DNA from: Liquidambar formosana
Lineage: Eukaryota > Streptophyta > Magnoliopsida > Saxifragales > Altingiaceae
Length of the DNA: 64,000 nucleotides
Assembly (NCBI GenBank): GCA_039720395.1
Contig: CM077824.1
Location: forward strand, 31,773,859 to 31,837,858
Reading direction: 5' to 3'
Positions 1 through 11,608 of the stretch are shown here, piece by piece (within the stretch, counting starts at the first letter, position 1; the number at the start of each line of letters is the position of its first letter). A program made the position numbers and the translations under genes. The notes beneath the pieces were generated by a model that was not told where the DNA came from, did not search any database, and was given only the letters and a program-made list of their open reading frames with translations.

Positions 1-772
1 GCACCGTTGTCCCAACAAATCTCCCTCCTATACGTGTTGTATATTTATTTTATATATATACATATAAAGGATGATGGTTAGGTTAGGTACATGCTTATTT
101 CAATATCCTATCACCGTTGTACTTCGTGTATTACGGAATTATAAAATATATTTAATCAATGTATAAGATATAATCATTAATGTATGATATTAATATAGCT
201 TCATATCAATACGTGTTGATAAGAATAGAGTTAAATAATGATCAAGGTCGGCAGGTGCCAACTTGATTTTTAGACCTTAACTTTGTTAAATTTAAAATTT
301 GCCCAACTTGATTTTTTTGAAAGTCTCTTTATTTTTCTTTTATACCCTCTTGTTGTTAATTTTCTTTCATATAGTATCTTTTATTTTTCTTTCATATCCC
401 TTTTTGTGAAATTAGAAATTTGTCTCATCTCACTTAAATTTCTAGCTCCATCCTTACATGTTGACTTGACGTGGACTATAGATATACTCCTTTATCATAT
501 ATCATCATGTGTATATATATCAGCTCTAATCGGATTAGTACATGTTAATATAAGTTATATCAACATTGTGTATTAGAGGTTGTACCTTATATATTTATCT
601 AATGTACCCTATAACTAACCAATATAAAAGTTATAATCCTCAATACAGATGTTAATATAAGTTATATCAGTACATTCTCACCTGATTATTATCCATATAT
701 ATATATAGGATGATGATTGGACGAGCATGTGCTGATATAACTTATATCAACACCCACAATCAGGGTTTTTCC
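1..772. other. AT-rich intergenic DNA with palindromic repeats
   Basis: No coding region is credible here. The small open frame at 283-576 is hydrophobic AT-rich noise. The stretch holds several copies of a short palindromic motif of the form GATATAAGTTATATCA (near 547-563, 655-671 and 732-749, with a partial copy near 1880). These may be remnants of one repeat family. Nothing else is recognised. Confidence 0.5.
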
Positions 773-1383
773 TAGGGGTGTGCGCGGGTCGGTTTGGAGT
801 AGTTTAAGAGTAAAATACTAATCAACCCACCAATGGTAGGGTTACAAAATTTCTAACCTACAGCTAAACCGTATGTGCTAAAAACCAGTGGGTTGGTTGA
901 TTTTTTAGGCGGTTTGTTACAACGGTTTGGACAGGTTTTGCGGTTTTTATCATAGCATTTTTAATTGGGCATTTTTGATATATATTGGGCATTAATTGAT
1001 GAGTAGTAGATAAATTCAAAAAATTTAACAATTTTAGTTAGTTATGTAAAGCTTGATACATATTTTCATAATATTTTAATACCAAAGATATAAATTATGA
1101 CTTTGTGAGAATAAACACCTAATCAATGTAAATGAAATTGGAGATAATTAATATTAAATTAGATTCAAATCTTGTTAGAATACACAAAATATAGCAACCT
1201 AACAAAGTAGTAATAAGAAATAGCAAATTTCATTAATATGCAACTCGATTCTGTGTTTTAGAATAGGGATTTGGTTGAGTGAAACGTGTCATATTTAATG
1301 AGTTTATATGCATTGTTTGGGGACTTAGGAATTTAAGGCATAAAGTTATTCATTTAGCTATCAATAATTGTTATAAAAAGATT

Positions 1384-1433
<50 letters not shown>

Positions 1434-1804
1434 TTTTTGATGAAGTAAAAGTGTATTAATAATAAAGGCTTAGCCTATATAAGTACTAAAGAACACCCCC
1501 TTAAAGCATGAGGGCATTCACAAAAAGTATGAAGGAAAGATTTGGAGAATTAGAAAAACTATAAAACCACAAAAGAAGATTTCTATATTTGATTTTTATA
1601 ATCTTATACATATGTTGTTAAAGGCGAGTCAGTTTGGTTTATTGGTGTTTTGACAACATTTAACTCACCAACCAAATCAAACCACCAATTTTATTACTTA
1701 ATCCACCCAAACTGCCCGCCTAACCTCTCAAACTGCTTGAGTTGGTGTGGTATGGAGTGGATTGGTTTGATTTGGTGGATTCGGTAGTTTTTTGCACATC
1801 CCTA
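773..1804. mobile_element. hAT-like non-autonomous DNA transposon
   Basis: The left end reads TAGGGGTGTGC and the right end GCACATCCCTA, which are inverted repeats with one mismatch and resemble hAT termini (TAGGGGTGT type). Inside are subterminal GGTTTGG/CCAAACC-like motifs near both ends (about 790-950 and 1620-1790) and a TA microsatellite. Flanking 8-mers GTTTTTCC and GTTACACC agree at only 5 of 8 positions, so the target-site duplication is weak. No transposase reading frame is present. The family call is inference; a degenerate MULE is the main alternative. Confidence 0.6.
1386..1425. repeat. TA dinucleotide microsatellite
   Basis: About twenty uninterrupted TA units, followed by a T-run to 1438. 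It lies inside the hAT-like element. Confidence 0.95.
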
Positions 1805-2420
1805 GTTACACCTTATGTGTTAATAGGTTACGGAATATATTGAGCCAATGCAAGGGGTAAAAATCCTAATGCATGGTGTTGATATAAGTTATGGAGTATT
1901 TCAATATGTGCTGACTTAATCAAGACTGTATATATATGCATACCGCATGTGTACATATTATTTTAATTTCCTATGGATCCGTCCAAAAACTCCAATTCCC
2001 CACTAGCTGTTCTCGTCTGTGGGCGTAAGTAAGGCTGTGACTTTCCGTTCAAACAATAACAAACGCCACGCCACCATTAGAATTGTTAGCCCCACGCCAT
2101 CTCTTAAGAGCGTAGCAAACACGGACCAATCACATGATTAAGCAAACATTTAAAGCCTCATTGAAGGGTTAATACGGCAGTGGGTCGATCAGATTAAGTT
2201 GGAATGGCTTTCAAAGGACTTAAATTAGTTTTAAAATAATAATTATGAGAAGCTAAACCTAAATCTTTTCTCGAGTAAAATCGATCAGTAATGCTGCTAA
2301 TGCATAAATTTAAAGAAAAGATATGGAACTCACCATTTGATTAGTTTTATTTATAGAGGAATTAATTTGTCACATAAAAACTTCTTAATTTGACAATTTT
2401 ATTCAAGAAGTATGCACTCA
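1805..2420. other. Intergenic, no gene seen
   Basis: AT-rich sequence with no supported coding frame, RNA gene or recognisable transposon end. It separates the hAT-like element from the next MITE. Confidence 0.5.
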
Positions 2421-2654
2421 TGCCATGTTTGTTTGGTTGGAATAGAATAGATGGAATGGAATCTCATTCTAATTCATTTCAAACAACATGTTTGGATGAA
2501 ATAATTAAATGGGAATGAAATCAAACAATAGTGGTGGATTATAATGATATTCATTCTGTAATGTTTATTTCAATTTCATTTCATTTCAAACTATTTTGAA
2601 TATAGAATCAGATTCCATTCCCACTCATTCCATTCCAACCAAACAAACATGGCC
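2421..2654. mobile_element. Tourist-like MITE, 234 bp
   Basis: The termini TGCCATGTTTGTTTGGTTGG and its complement ending CAAACATGGCC form about 24-bp inverted repeats. The element is flanked by the direct trinucleotide TCA (2418-2420 and 2655-2657). A 3-bp duplication and GGCC.TGTTTGG-type ends are typical of PIF/Harbinger-derived Tourist MITEs, although the usual duplication is TTA or TAA. The interior is rich in GGAATGGAAT motifs shared with elements near 4539 and 11700. It has no coding capacity. Confidence 0.75.
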
Positions 2655-3081
2655 TCAATTCAAACTAATGCAACATCTAGGACTAATTGAGAGATTGGAA
2701 CCCATTGACAATTAATGATACTAAAAATTGACACTTTTGGGGATGGACTATACACTCCGGAATTAGTTTGAATTAAATCTTGATTAAAGTAGTTTGCATG
2801 AGACACCATTCCTCAGAGATATATGTGATTTTGCACCAAGCCTTCCAAGACTCTTTATTAATACTACTAATGCTAGACTAGTAATTAGAAAATTAAATAA
2901 AAGAATATCAAAGGAAAATTGGGGAAAATTTATACTTTCCTCTCCTTAGAAGAGCCAAATGGGTTACACAATGGGAGGTAATCTTCCTCCCATCCTTATT
3001 AATAGCCCCTATCCTAAGGGTTCAAATATACATGTCCTACACGGCTAGCACCTCTAAAAAAACTGTTCATATATGTTAGTG

Positions 3082-3089
<8 letters not shown>

Positions 3090-3120
<31 letters not shown>

Positions 3121-3245
3121 TTGATCATGTGCATAATATTTAGGATATATCGTATGATCACAATCGTTCATGAGTAATATATGCATGAGCATGAAAGGGC
3201 GCGTTGCATTCATAGATGACGATGATCGTACAGGATAATTTAAAA
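3090..3245. repeat. Dispersed repeat next to a TA microsatellite
   Basis: A TA run is followed by GTTTTGATCATGTG, a GGATAT segment and CGTATGATCACA. The same arrangement, including the TA run, recurs at 40669-40790. The two are recognisable copies of one dispersed repeat whose class I cannot assign. Confidence 0.6.
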
Positions 3246-3674
3246 TATCCCACACTTAAATGGGTTTTTATATATATTGATCATAATATGTTGCTCCGTA
3301 TATAAGATGAGAGACAAATAGCATAGGATGCTTGAGATGTTGAATGGCTGTATAGATGACTAGGTGTTGCCCATCTCGATGTTGGCAGCATAGGAAGGAT
3401 CCATCCATAGGCAGTGGTAATTTTTATACACATTTGCCATCACTTACCTTAAAAGCGGGAGCAGCTCCAAATTTACAAAGAAGAGTGATGAATATGGGGT
3501 TCACTGTTTCCATTATTTTCGGTCACTGGTCTCGCACTCACATTTCTTCACTGGTCTTTTCTAGGCCCCTTGTTCTATTTTCGCACTTTTCAGCCCCGGA
3601 AATTAAGTGTTTAATGCCACGTGAAGAAAGGAATAAGAGTTCCACCTTATCACCAAAAAATCATCTTAATTTGG

Positions 3675-3887
3675 GATTAAGATTTGGTGCAGTTATTGCA
3701 TAGTTCAGTAAATGTAAGATCAATAACACATGATAAGAAAGATAAATGAAAAATTAAAATTCGAAAGATGCATTTAATGCTTAACGCTTAACAGTCTTTC
3801 ATTTCTCCTATTTTTTACGTGTTATTAATCTTACGTTTACTACATGGTACAGTAAACGTAACCAATTGCACCAAATCCGAATCCATT
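3675..3887. mobile_element. Foldback MITE, copy 1
   Basis: The two halves are imperfect inverted repeats. The left arm carries TTCAGTAAATGTAAGATCAA and the right arm its complement around TTGATCTTACGTTTAC-like sequence. The ends read GATTTGGTGCAG and CTGCACCAAATC-like. Flanking CTTAATTT and ATTAATTT agree at 7 of 8 positions, a candidate target-site duplication. A second copy lies at 25012-25216. The open frame at 3356-3703 is not supported as a gene. Confidence 0.65.
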
Positions 3888-4538
3888 AATTTAATGCAGT
3901 TCCATGTATTTTTTTCCCTTTTTTTTAATCTCCACACCCCCACCCCCAAAAAAAAAAAAAAAAAAAAGATGGTAATTTTGTAGTTAAAACAAGTCTTTAT
4001 TTATTTTAGTTTTATTTGTAAATTTGAGTGAATTGTAAACCCATCAAGTTGGGAAAATTATATTTGGGATCAAGTTCAAGTGAGTTCAACCCACCATCTT
4101 AATGGGTTGCATTTAATTATCTAATTAACTAAAAATTATTTAAATTGTTATGATGTTATCTCTAGCTTGAAATATTTCAAAATTTTTTCCAACCATTTAT
4201 GAAACTTGAATGGATCATTTTGATTTTTATATGCACAGTTTGACAATATACTAAAAGGGGTCCAACCTATGATGTATTTTGATTCTTTGGAACGATATTT
4301 ATAGCAATGTGTTAGCCAAAATTTAATTAATTAAACCATGCACTAATGGATTGTATCTTTTGTACTTTGCACAATGTGTGTGTGAGTTTTTATTGTTTGA
4401 CCCAAAAAAGAAAAGAAAGTATTATGCCGTACATTGGTTATGTGTCAATTGTGTTGGTTGTACGTACTTAATGCTCCACAATCTCTTCGAAAGTTCAAGT
4501 GAATTTGTGCACTTAAGCATTCTCGATTGTACACCATA

Positions 4539-4886
4539 GGTTGCGTTTGGTTTGAAAGAATAAAATGAAACAGGAGTGAAAATAGAATAGAATGGGAATG
4601 GGAATAGGAATGGATATTCCATACCAATGTTTGATAAGGGGTGAGAATAAAATGAAAAAAATATAAATATGACCCATTTTAATAATTTTTACTCATTGAT
4701 AGGGGGAAAAGCAATTCCTTTTGATTTGAAAATAAATGACTATTTCCTCATTGGAATGAATAAACCCCCTACAAAAGAATAACCATTTCACTCCTTGATC
4801 TTGTACAACCAAACACTCACTTTTGTTTTAGAGAATGGAATTACCATTCCATTCTCCTCCCTCATTTCCTTGTAACAAGTATAGCC
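4539..4886. mobile_element. GGAATGG-rich MITE related to the 11700 element
   Basis: The start GGTTGCGTTTGGTTTGAA and the end TTGTAACAAGTATAGCC correspond, in inverted orientation, to the ends of the element at 11700-11979. The interior shares GAATGGAATGG tracts and a conserved TAGTCATT-like core. I could not identify a clean target-site duplication. The small open frames here are by-products of the repeat. Confidence 0.6.
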
Positions 4887-4889
4887 TTG

Positions 4890-6050
4890 GTTTTAAAGAA
4901 TTTCAATTTGATAACGATTTGAGCCTAAGTTTTTATTTTTTATTTTTTATTTTTTTCCGTTTTTTTTTTGTAAGCACAAGTTTCCGAAGACAGTATCGGG
5001 ATTTAAACACTAAGCTTTTGCTTTAAACATGTCCTGTGTTCGGGATTTGATTCTTCCTCCTATTTCTCACTAATAATAATGAGCAATCAAAACCTTGACC
5101 CCAATTAAATTTGTTGGGCACAGAAGAGGTCACCTGCCATTCTACATCGATCATCACTCATCCATCAACCTTTTGAGAAAAAAAGCTAGTTAGATGGCCG
5201 ATAAGCAGTCCCATATATACTCTCAAATGAAAGTAAGATTGCAAACAAGCGGAGCTAATTTGGAATGATAATCTTGGTTCGATCAAAAATTTGATGATTT
5301 AATTTTGAACCAAGTCAAGCCAAGCTTTTGTTTGCTTGAACTTGATTTGTTTAAGAAAGGAACAAACTTGAACGATTTTCTACCAAATTGGCTCACGAAC
5401 TGGATTAATTTGCTTGCAACTTTATAAGTTAAGGCTCATCAAACATGCATTCAAAATATAAGTTCGTATAAGATTATACTAACAATAATTAAATTAAACT
5501 TGACCCAAATGGTTAATTCTTTTAAAAATGAATTAAATTCAAGTCCAGTCCTAATGAAACTTGTTAATGACTTAATTATTTAGTAATCAAGAAAAGGATT
5601 GATTCCATTGCAGCAGTGCGCGGGGGGTGAGCCCCACATTTTTCTGCACTCTGCAATGCTCATAGTAAATAATACGGAGTACGCAATTGGGATTCAAATT
5701 CGGATTATTTTCCCCCTTAATCCCTCGCCTGAACGAGAAGAAGCCTCTTGAGTTTTTTGACAGCCTGGACGGTCAGCTGCATGAAGGACAAGTGTGGACT
5801 GGTGAAAATTTCAGAAAAAAATGACCTTTTCATTTTTATTTGAAAATAAATTATTTTATTTTTATTTTAAAAAAGGCCGAACCGTAACAAATTTTCCATT
5901 TTCGCTAGCCCGGATCTTTCGCGACCCTGTTTCAGACAAATTTTCTTCCTGCGCAGAGCTAAAAGTCATTCCTCACACCCATAAAATAATCACCTCTGCC
6001 TCTCTTTCTCTCTCCCGTTTTACGCCGGTTGGCAGCTGAAACCGCTCAAC
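4890..6050. other. Upstream region of the AIL6-like gene
   Basis: No coding sequence is supported. This is the presumed promoter side of the AIL6-like gene and becomes pyrimidine-rich toward 6000. I can name no specific transcription factor site with confidence apart from the TATA box listed separately. Confidence 0.4.
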
Positions 6051-6058
6051 CCTCCCAC

Positions 6059-6064
6059 TATAAA
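6059..6064 (+). promoter_or_regulatory. Putative TATA box of the AIL6-like gene
   Basis: TATAAA, followed about 25-30 bp downstream by a CT-rich tract (6069-6114) that is a typical plant transcription start and 5' leader. The start codon is 498 bp further on. Inferred from motif and spacing only. Confidence 0.6.
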
Positions 6065-6068
6065 CCCA

Positions 6069-6077
6069 CACCTCTCT

Positions 6078-6114
<37 letters not shown>
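6069..6114. repeat. CT microsatellite in the 5' leader
   Basis: A nearly pure CT dinucleotide run just after the TATA box. Such runs are common in plant 5' untranslated regions and are often length-polymorphic. Confidence 0.9.
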
Positions 6115-6119
<5 letters not shown>

Positions 6120-6162
6120 GAAAGTGTTTTCTGGTGATTTATAGCTTCGTTCTCTAACACAA

Positions 6163-6207
6163 ATGGAGCTGCATGCATTGTGTTTCTTATGTTCCCAAAT
6201 GATCTAG
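6163..6207 (+). promoter_or_regulatory. Upstream ORF in the AIL6-like leader
   Basis: A 14-codon open frame (MELHALCFLCSQMI, stop) lies in the presumed 5' leader upstream of the main start. A leader intron is also plausible at 6301-6472 (donor GTAATT, acceptor TTGCAG). A translated uORF could lower expression of the main frame; this is inference only. Confidence 0.4.
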
Positions 6208-6561
6208 AGCTCAGGCAGCTTCAAACGGTCCGCCTTCGTGATTATCATCGCTTTTGCATACGTTTTCCATCCAAAATAGAGAGTACCCGTAACGGTTAAG
6301 GTAATTTCGGTTTCGGGTTCACGCTAAGCTTCCTTTGTTTGGCTGCTGAGAAAATGAAAGAAAGGACAAGAAATCACAAAATAAATAAATAAATAAAATT
6401 GAATCTTTGGTTTTTCACTATCGTGTTTTTAACTATTGTTGTATTTTTTTTTTAATAATAATTTTCTTGCAGTTTTTCAGCAACCGAACAGAAAGTAAAT
6501 GTGATCTGTGTTTTTGGTTCTTGAGCTATTTCTAAAGAAAGAGAAAGAGTAGTTGTGACTG

Positions 6562-9500
6562 ATGAAGAAGTTGACGGAAACAATGGCGCCGGCGACTAAC
6601 TGGCTTTCGTTCTCGCTGTCTCCGATGGAAATGCTGAGTTCTTCTCAGTCTCAGATGATGCCTTATGATGGGTCCTCAGCTGCTTCTCCTCACTATTTCA
6701 TCGATAACTTCTATGCAAACGGTAAAAACCCATTTTTTAAATGACCCTTTAGTTTTGTTTGGTTTCTGAGAAAATGTAAGAAAACAAAACTAATCAGTCG
6801 ATTTTAAGCAGAAAAATCCAATACACCCCAAACCTTCAACTTTCATTTCCTTTTTTAGCAACCATGTGGAACATTAGTGTCCAACACCTAGGTCTGTCAG
6901 CTGGGTGAACTATCTGAGCTTATCGTACCCATCTGCGTATAACCGACTCAAATCCCCTAGCATTCTGTTTGGTTGCTGAGAAAATTAAGAGAAAAAGAAA
7001 GAAAATACTTCTCTCAATCTTATGTTCTGTATTTGATTCATCTCCAAAAATATAAAATCCACCTCAGCTGTATTTGATTCATCTCAATCTTAAGTATCAA
7101 TAAGTTTAGTCTCTTATTTTTCCCGACATTTTCTCAGCAACCAAACAAAGGGTAACTTTATTTTATTTTATTTTATCTTATTGTTGATTTTGAAACAGTT
7201 CGGACTGAGTTACTGAGTCGACTGTTCTTTTGCAGGGTGGGCAAACCAAAAGCCCCATGGCGTCTTCACAGACGAAGACACTCAACCAAAAGAAGTTCAA
7301 CCACCCAGCATTACCACCGACGAATCGATCTTCACAAGCTTCATCGATTCCCAAAACCAACACCACCCAGTTCCCAAACTCGAAGACTTCTTCGCCGGCG
7401 ATTCATCGGCATCAATGGTTCGATACTCAGATAGCCAAACGGAGACCCAAGATTCGTCCCTGACCCACATATACGACCAGGGCCCGGCCTACTTTACGGT
7501 CCAGCAAGACCTCAAAGCAATAGCTGGGTATCAAGCCTTTTCTACCAATTCGGGCTCAGAAGTTGACGATTCCGGGTCAATCAACCGGACTCAGCTCGCT
7601 TGTGCTGAGTTTGCGCCGGGTCAGTCCATTGAGTCAGGGAACGAGATAGCCTTCTCTCAGTGTGCTACTGGGGTTCTCTCACTGGGTGTGACTCAGAACT
7701 CTGAGAAGGCTATTGTTTCTGTTGAATCGGATAGCTCTAAGAAGATTGCTGATACTTTTGGCCAGAGAACTTCAATCTACAGAGGTGTCACTAGGTGTGT
7801 ATACTGTATACCTGTTTATATATGTTGATTTTGAGGCAAATCAAAGGCAAAAGCAGTGTGGAACTCAGCGGCCCTGATTCTAATGATTATGGATTTATAA
7901 GTAATTCTGGGATCAGGTGGGAGTTTGAGGAAAAACTGTTTGTGCAAGAGTAGTTACTGATCCGTATTGGGTTTTGGTTAATTTGATTGTTTATGGGGCA
8001 CAGCATATTTATTTCATCAGCTATGTGTAAGAGCAAAAACTAGTCCTCTGACTTTGTTCTGTAATTGATGCCAGACACAGGTGGACGGGAAGATACGAAG
8101 CGCACCTCTGGGATAACAGCTGTAGAAGGGAAGGCCAGGCCAGGAAAGGGCGTCAAGGTCCCCTCTTCTCTCTTTCTCTTTCTTTCTCTTTCCCTTTCAC
8201 GCACCATCGTCACATGCATATAATTCATAGGGTACTGTATACGACTGAAAAGAAGCATAAATGCAATGGGGTAAAGCAAATTAATGGGGTAACTGGTAGA
8301 AGGCATTTTCATGGTCCTCATCAGTCTTTAATGATGATTGATTGACTGATGGTATATTTATGCACATTTGTACTTGTTTTCTCTGCTCGCTCTTTTCTTT
8401 CTTTCTTTCTTTCCTTTCAATCTTGCATTGATTTGATCAGATGTGCCGCCATTTTGTTCATGGGGTTTGCTTTTTGTTGTCTTCTCTATCTTCTCGCACA
8501 CAGTGGGGGACCCATATGGCCCGGCCGTATATCCTTATTTTCTGGTTGTAAGATTGACATGACTACACCAAATAACAACGGGTCTGAACACTGCTACTCT
8601 GAAATCTTTATCAGATTATTAGGATGGGGCTTTTACTTTTTTTTTTTTTTTTTCCCCCCTCTTTTTCTTTGGGAGGAAATCTTAGTTTGACCGAAAACAC
8701 CAAAGTTGAAAATAGAAAGCACCCACCATTTTCGCCGATACTTGCCTGTGTGACCATGTGTGTGTGACCATGTGTTTCGTCCTGTTTTCAGACCCAAAAA
8801 AAAATAAAAAAAGGAACTTTTTATTTTATATTTAATTTTATCAAAAGACAGGCTAGTTGGGAAGTTTGCTTTGGCAAACTGTTTAAAAATGCAAAAATAA
8901 AAAATCCTTGTGGACAAGAGTGGTTTTTTTAAATTTAAAACATTATAAAAGAAGTGACAATGTTATTGTTAGGATTAACCCCAAAAAGAAAAAAAAAATT
9001 GGTTATTGCTACATGTAATTTGATTGTTGGGAAGTTTTGTGCTACCTTTGGGGTACTGTATCCCAAGTGGTAACCGACCAAATTTTCTAGTTACATAGAT
9101 TTTGTCACATAGTGTGACCAAAATTGGTTACCACTTGGAGTACAGTAAGATTGTTTAGGAGTGTGGAAAGGAAAAAGAAAATAGCAGACAATAATGTCAC
9201 TCTAAAAGAATTTGTGTCTTCATTAAATATATGACATACTTTTATTACTTTTAACAATTTTGTGAAATTTGATGTCATAGTTCTTTCTGGATATGTGAAA
9301 TTAAAAATGCTCTTATTATTTCATCCAAGTTCTATAATTGTTGTGGGTGAAGGTCGAGTCATACTGGTTCCATGAGGAATTCAGGATTATATTAAGCTGG
9401 AAAAAATTCTTTTGATAGTACAATAACTGTTAGTTCAAATATTATATTTTCACCGATTTCACTAATTTAGTTGTAAAAATTGGGAATGTTCAACGTGAAA

Positions 9501-11152
9501 AAGCTGAGCTTCCAAAAGCCCGAAATTCGGCAAATTCCAGTAATCAGGGCATGTGTTAATTTGGGTCGAACAATGTTGAATGGTGGAATTTTTTGCTCAG
9601 GGAAATAAATTATAGGAGAAATTTTTGACCACCTTATTAGCTTTTTTCCCTTTTATTTTTTTGTTTTTGTTTTTGGTAAAGACCTCTTGTCAGTTGGTGC
9701 TGATTTCTTTTGCTTGACTTTTGCATGAAATTTGGCATTGTGGGTCTCTGGCTGTCACTCAATATCTTAAACCTGTTTCACAGTGTACTTAGGTATGAAC
9801 TCTCTTTCTCTCTTCCTTCCTGGTTTTATATTAGTACTTAATTAACCAATATCAGATAAGATAATAATTTGTGATGATGATGTCTAAATTATCAGGTGGG
9901 TATGACAAGGAAGACAAGGCAGCAAGGGCTTATGATTTGGCAGCTCTAAAATACTGGGGACCCACTGCCACCACCAACTTCCCTGTAATATATTCACACC
10001 TCTAATATTCTAAGACTTTCAAATCATTGAACTTTTTTCTCCCTGCATGGAAATGCTACGTAGTACACAGTAGACATTAGTTACTCAACAAGGTGGCTAT
10101 TCTTTTTTAGGTTTCAAATTACACCAAAGAACTTGAGGAGATGAAACATGTGACCAAGCAGGAATTCATAGCATCGCTGAGGAGGTTTGTCGTACCCCAC
10201 ATCTGGTTTCTTCCGTTTTATATTCACCGCGTTTAATTAACCTGTTGTTCCCTTCTGAAATTTTTAGGAAAAGTAGTGGCTTTTCAAGGGGAGCTTCTAT
10301 ATACAGGGGTGTGACAAGGTTTGAACATTTCAATATGATTGACTTAATGTATCTTTCTATGATGTATCATGTCTTCTCCTATTATAACTGTATTCATGAG
10401 CTTGTGGTGAAGGATGCGTGTATTAATCAATTGCTTTAATCCTGCAGGCATCATCAACAAGGTCGATGGCAAGCGAGGATAGGCCGTGTTGCTGGAAACA
10501 AAGACCTGTACCTTGGAACATTTGGTAAATAAATAATTTTAATGTCAGCTATGATTATAGAAGTACTTCTCAGATTGGCTTAAACTTGCTTTGATAATTG
10601 GGCTCATTTATTTTACATTTTCTATCTGCGTCATTGGAAAATCTTTAGAGGAGCTTTTTGTTGAATTTATATATAGTTACTTGACCTAATATATGGTTTC
10701 AGCCACTGAAGAGGAAGCGGCAGAGGCATACGATATTGCAGCCATAAAATTTAGGGGTATAAATGCTGTGACCAATTTCGAGATGAACCGATATGATGTC
10801 GAAGCCATTGCTAATAGCGCTCTTCCAATAGGTGGGGCAGCTAAGCGGTTAAAAATCTCACTCGAATCAGAGCAGAAACCATTCTCTGAACCATGACCAG
10901 CAGCAAGCCCAGTGCAGCAGTAGCAGCAGTAACATTAGTTTTTCTGCCATTCAGCCTGTTTCTGCTATCCCATGTGGAATTCCATTTGACGCCGCCACAG
11001 CGGCTCTGTATCAGCACAACCTCTTCCACCACCTACACTCAAACAGCCTCACCACTTCTGATTCTCCTGGCTCGAACTCTTCCATTGGAACTCCGATGAA
11101 TTTTGTGCCAACACCAGCTGAGTTTTTTATATGGCCTCACCAATCCTATTAA
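6562..11152 (+). CDS. AIL6: AINTEGUMENTA-like AP2 transcription factor (AIL6/PLT3 type), C-terminus frameshifted
   Basis: Encodes a nuclear two-AP2-domain transcription factor of the ANT/PLETHORA lineage, which promotes meristem and organ growth. My exon model is 6562-6721, 7236-7794, 8075-8157, 9784-9792, 9896-9984, 10111-10184, 10268-10318, 10448-10524 and 10703 onward, all with GT-AG introns and consistent phase. Visible motifs are NWLSFSLSP (about residues 13-21), [27 protein letters not shown], and [14 protein letters not shown] leading into AP2 repeat 1 (about 233-300); repeat 2 starts near 335 and includes [20 protein letters not shown]. The open frame stops at 10896, giving 431 residues, but the family C-terminus, ending [12 protein letters not shown], is encoded in another frame to 11152. 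That implies one extra base near 10877-10888. The alternative start at the second Met (MAPATNW) is also plausible. Family assignment is from remembered AIL6 features; subgroup choice over AIL7 is likely but not proven. Confidence 0.9.
9784..9792 (+). other. AIL6: 9-nt micro-exon of the AIL6-like gene
   Basis: The nine bases TGTACTTAG are bounded by CACAG and GTATG. Joined to the G at 8157 and the GT at 9896 they encode V-Y-L-G within RKGRQVYLGGYDK of AP2 repeat 1. Without it the repeat would lose three residues. A 9-nt exon at this position is a known feature of ANT-lineage genes. Confidence 0.9.
10886..11152 (+). pseudogene. Out-of-frame C-terminal tail of the AIL6-like protein
   Basis: Read in the frame starting CTG AAC CAT GAC, this segment encodes about 88 residues: a Gln/Ser-rich start, [18 protein letters not shown], and the ending [12 protein letters not shown] before TAA. 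This matches the conserved C-terminal end of AIL6-type proteins. The upstream exon enters it in the wrong frame and terminates at 10896. It is listed separately so that the broken tail is not lost. Confidence 0.85.
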
Positions 11153-11608
11153 CGCTGACCAACTAGTATAACTTCACCGGTAGTTCGATCAATTCAGCTA
11201 ACATTAGCAACCACCTTTTGTCTGTGGCATCTTTCCAGCTGACCCACATCTGACCCTCACCTTAAATTCAGCTCTTAACCCTAGCGAAGGCTGAAAGCGT
11301 GGGTTTTGCTTGAAGGCTGAAGCACTAGTCATAGTTGAACAGCAGATTCTGTAAGTAACTTATCTTCAGTGTTTTGATAAGATGTATGTTGGATGGGGTC
11401 ACTTGTGTATCCGCGGAAAATTTTGAATATTCTACTAGTTAACTTTGGTTTTGGAGTTATTCCTCATATTTCTGATGTTGCTATAGAATTTTATGCTCTA
11501 AGATGAGACACATTGTTGGGGGAAAACACCTTTTCAACCACACAGTGATAATCGCGAAAGAAAAAGAAAAAGAAAAAGAAAAAAGGAAGTAAATTGATGA
11601 CACTATAA

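Noticed and set aside
3356..3703. 115-residue plus-strand open frame
   Set aside because: No recognisable domain; its end overlaps the foldback MITE.
8040..8690. Open frames inside introns of the AIL6-like gene
   Set aside because: They cross defined splice sites and low-complexity T or CT runs.
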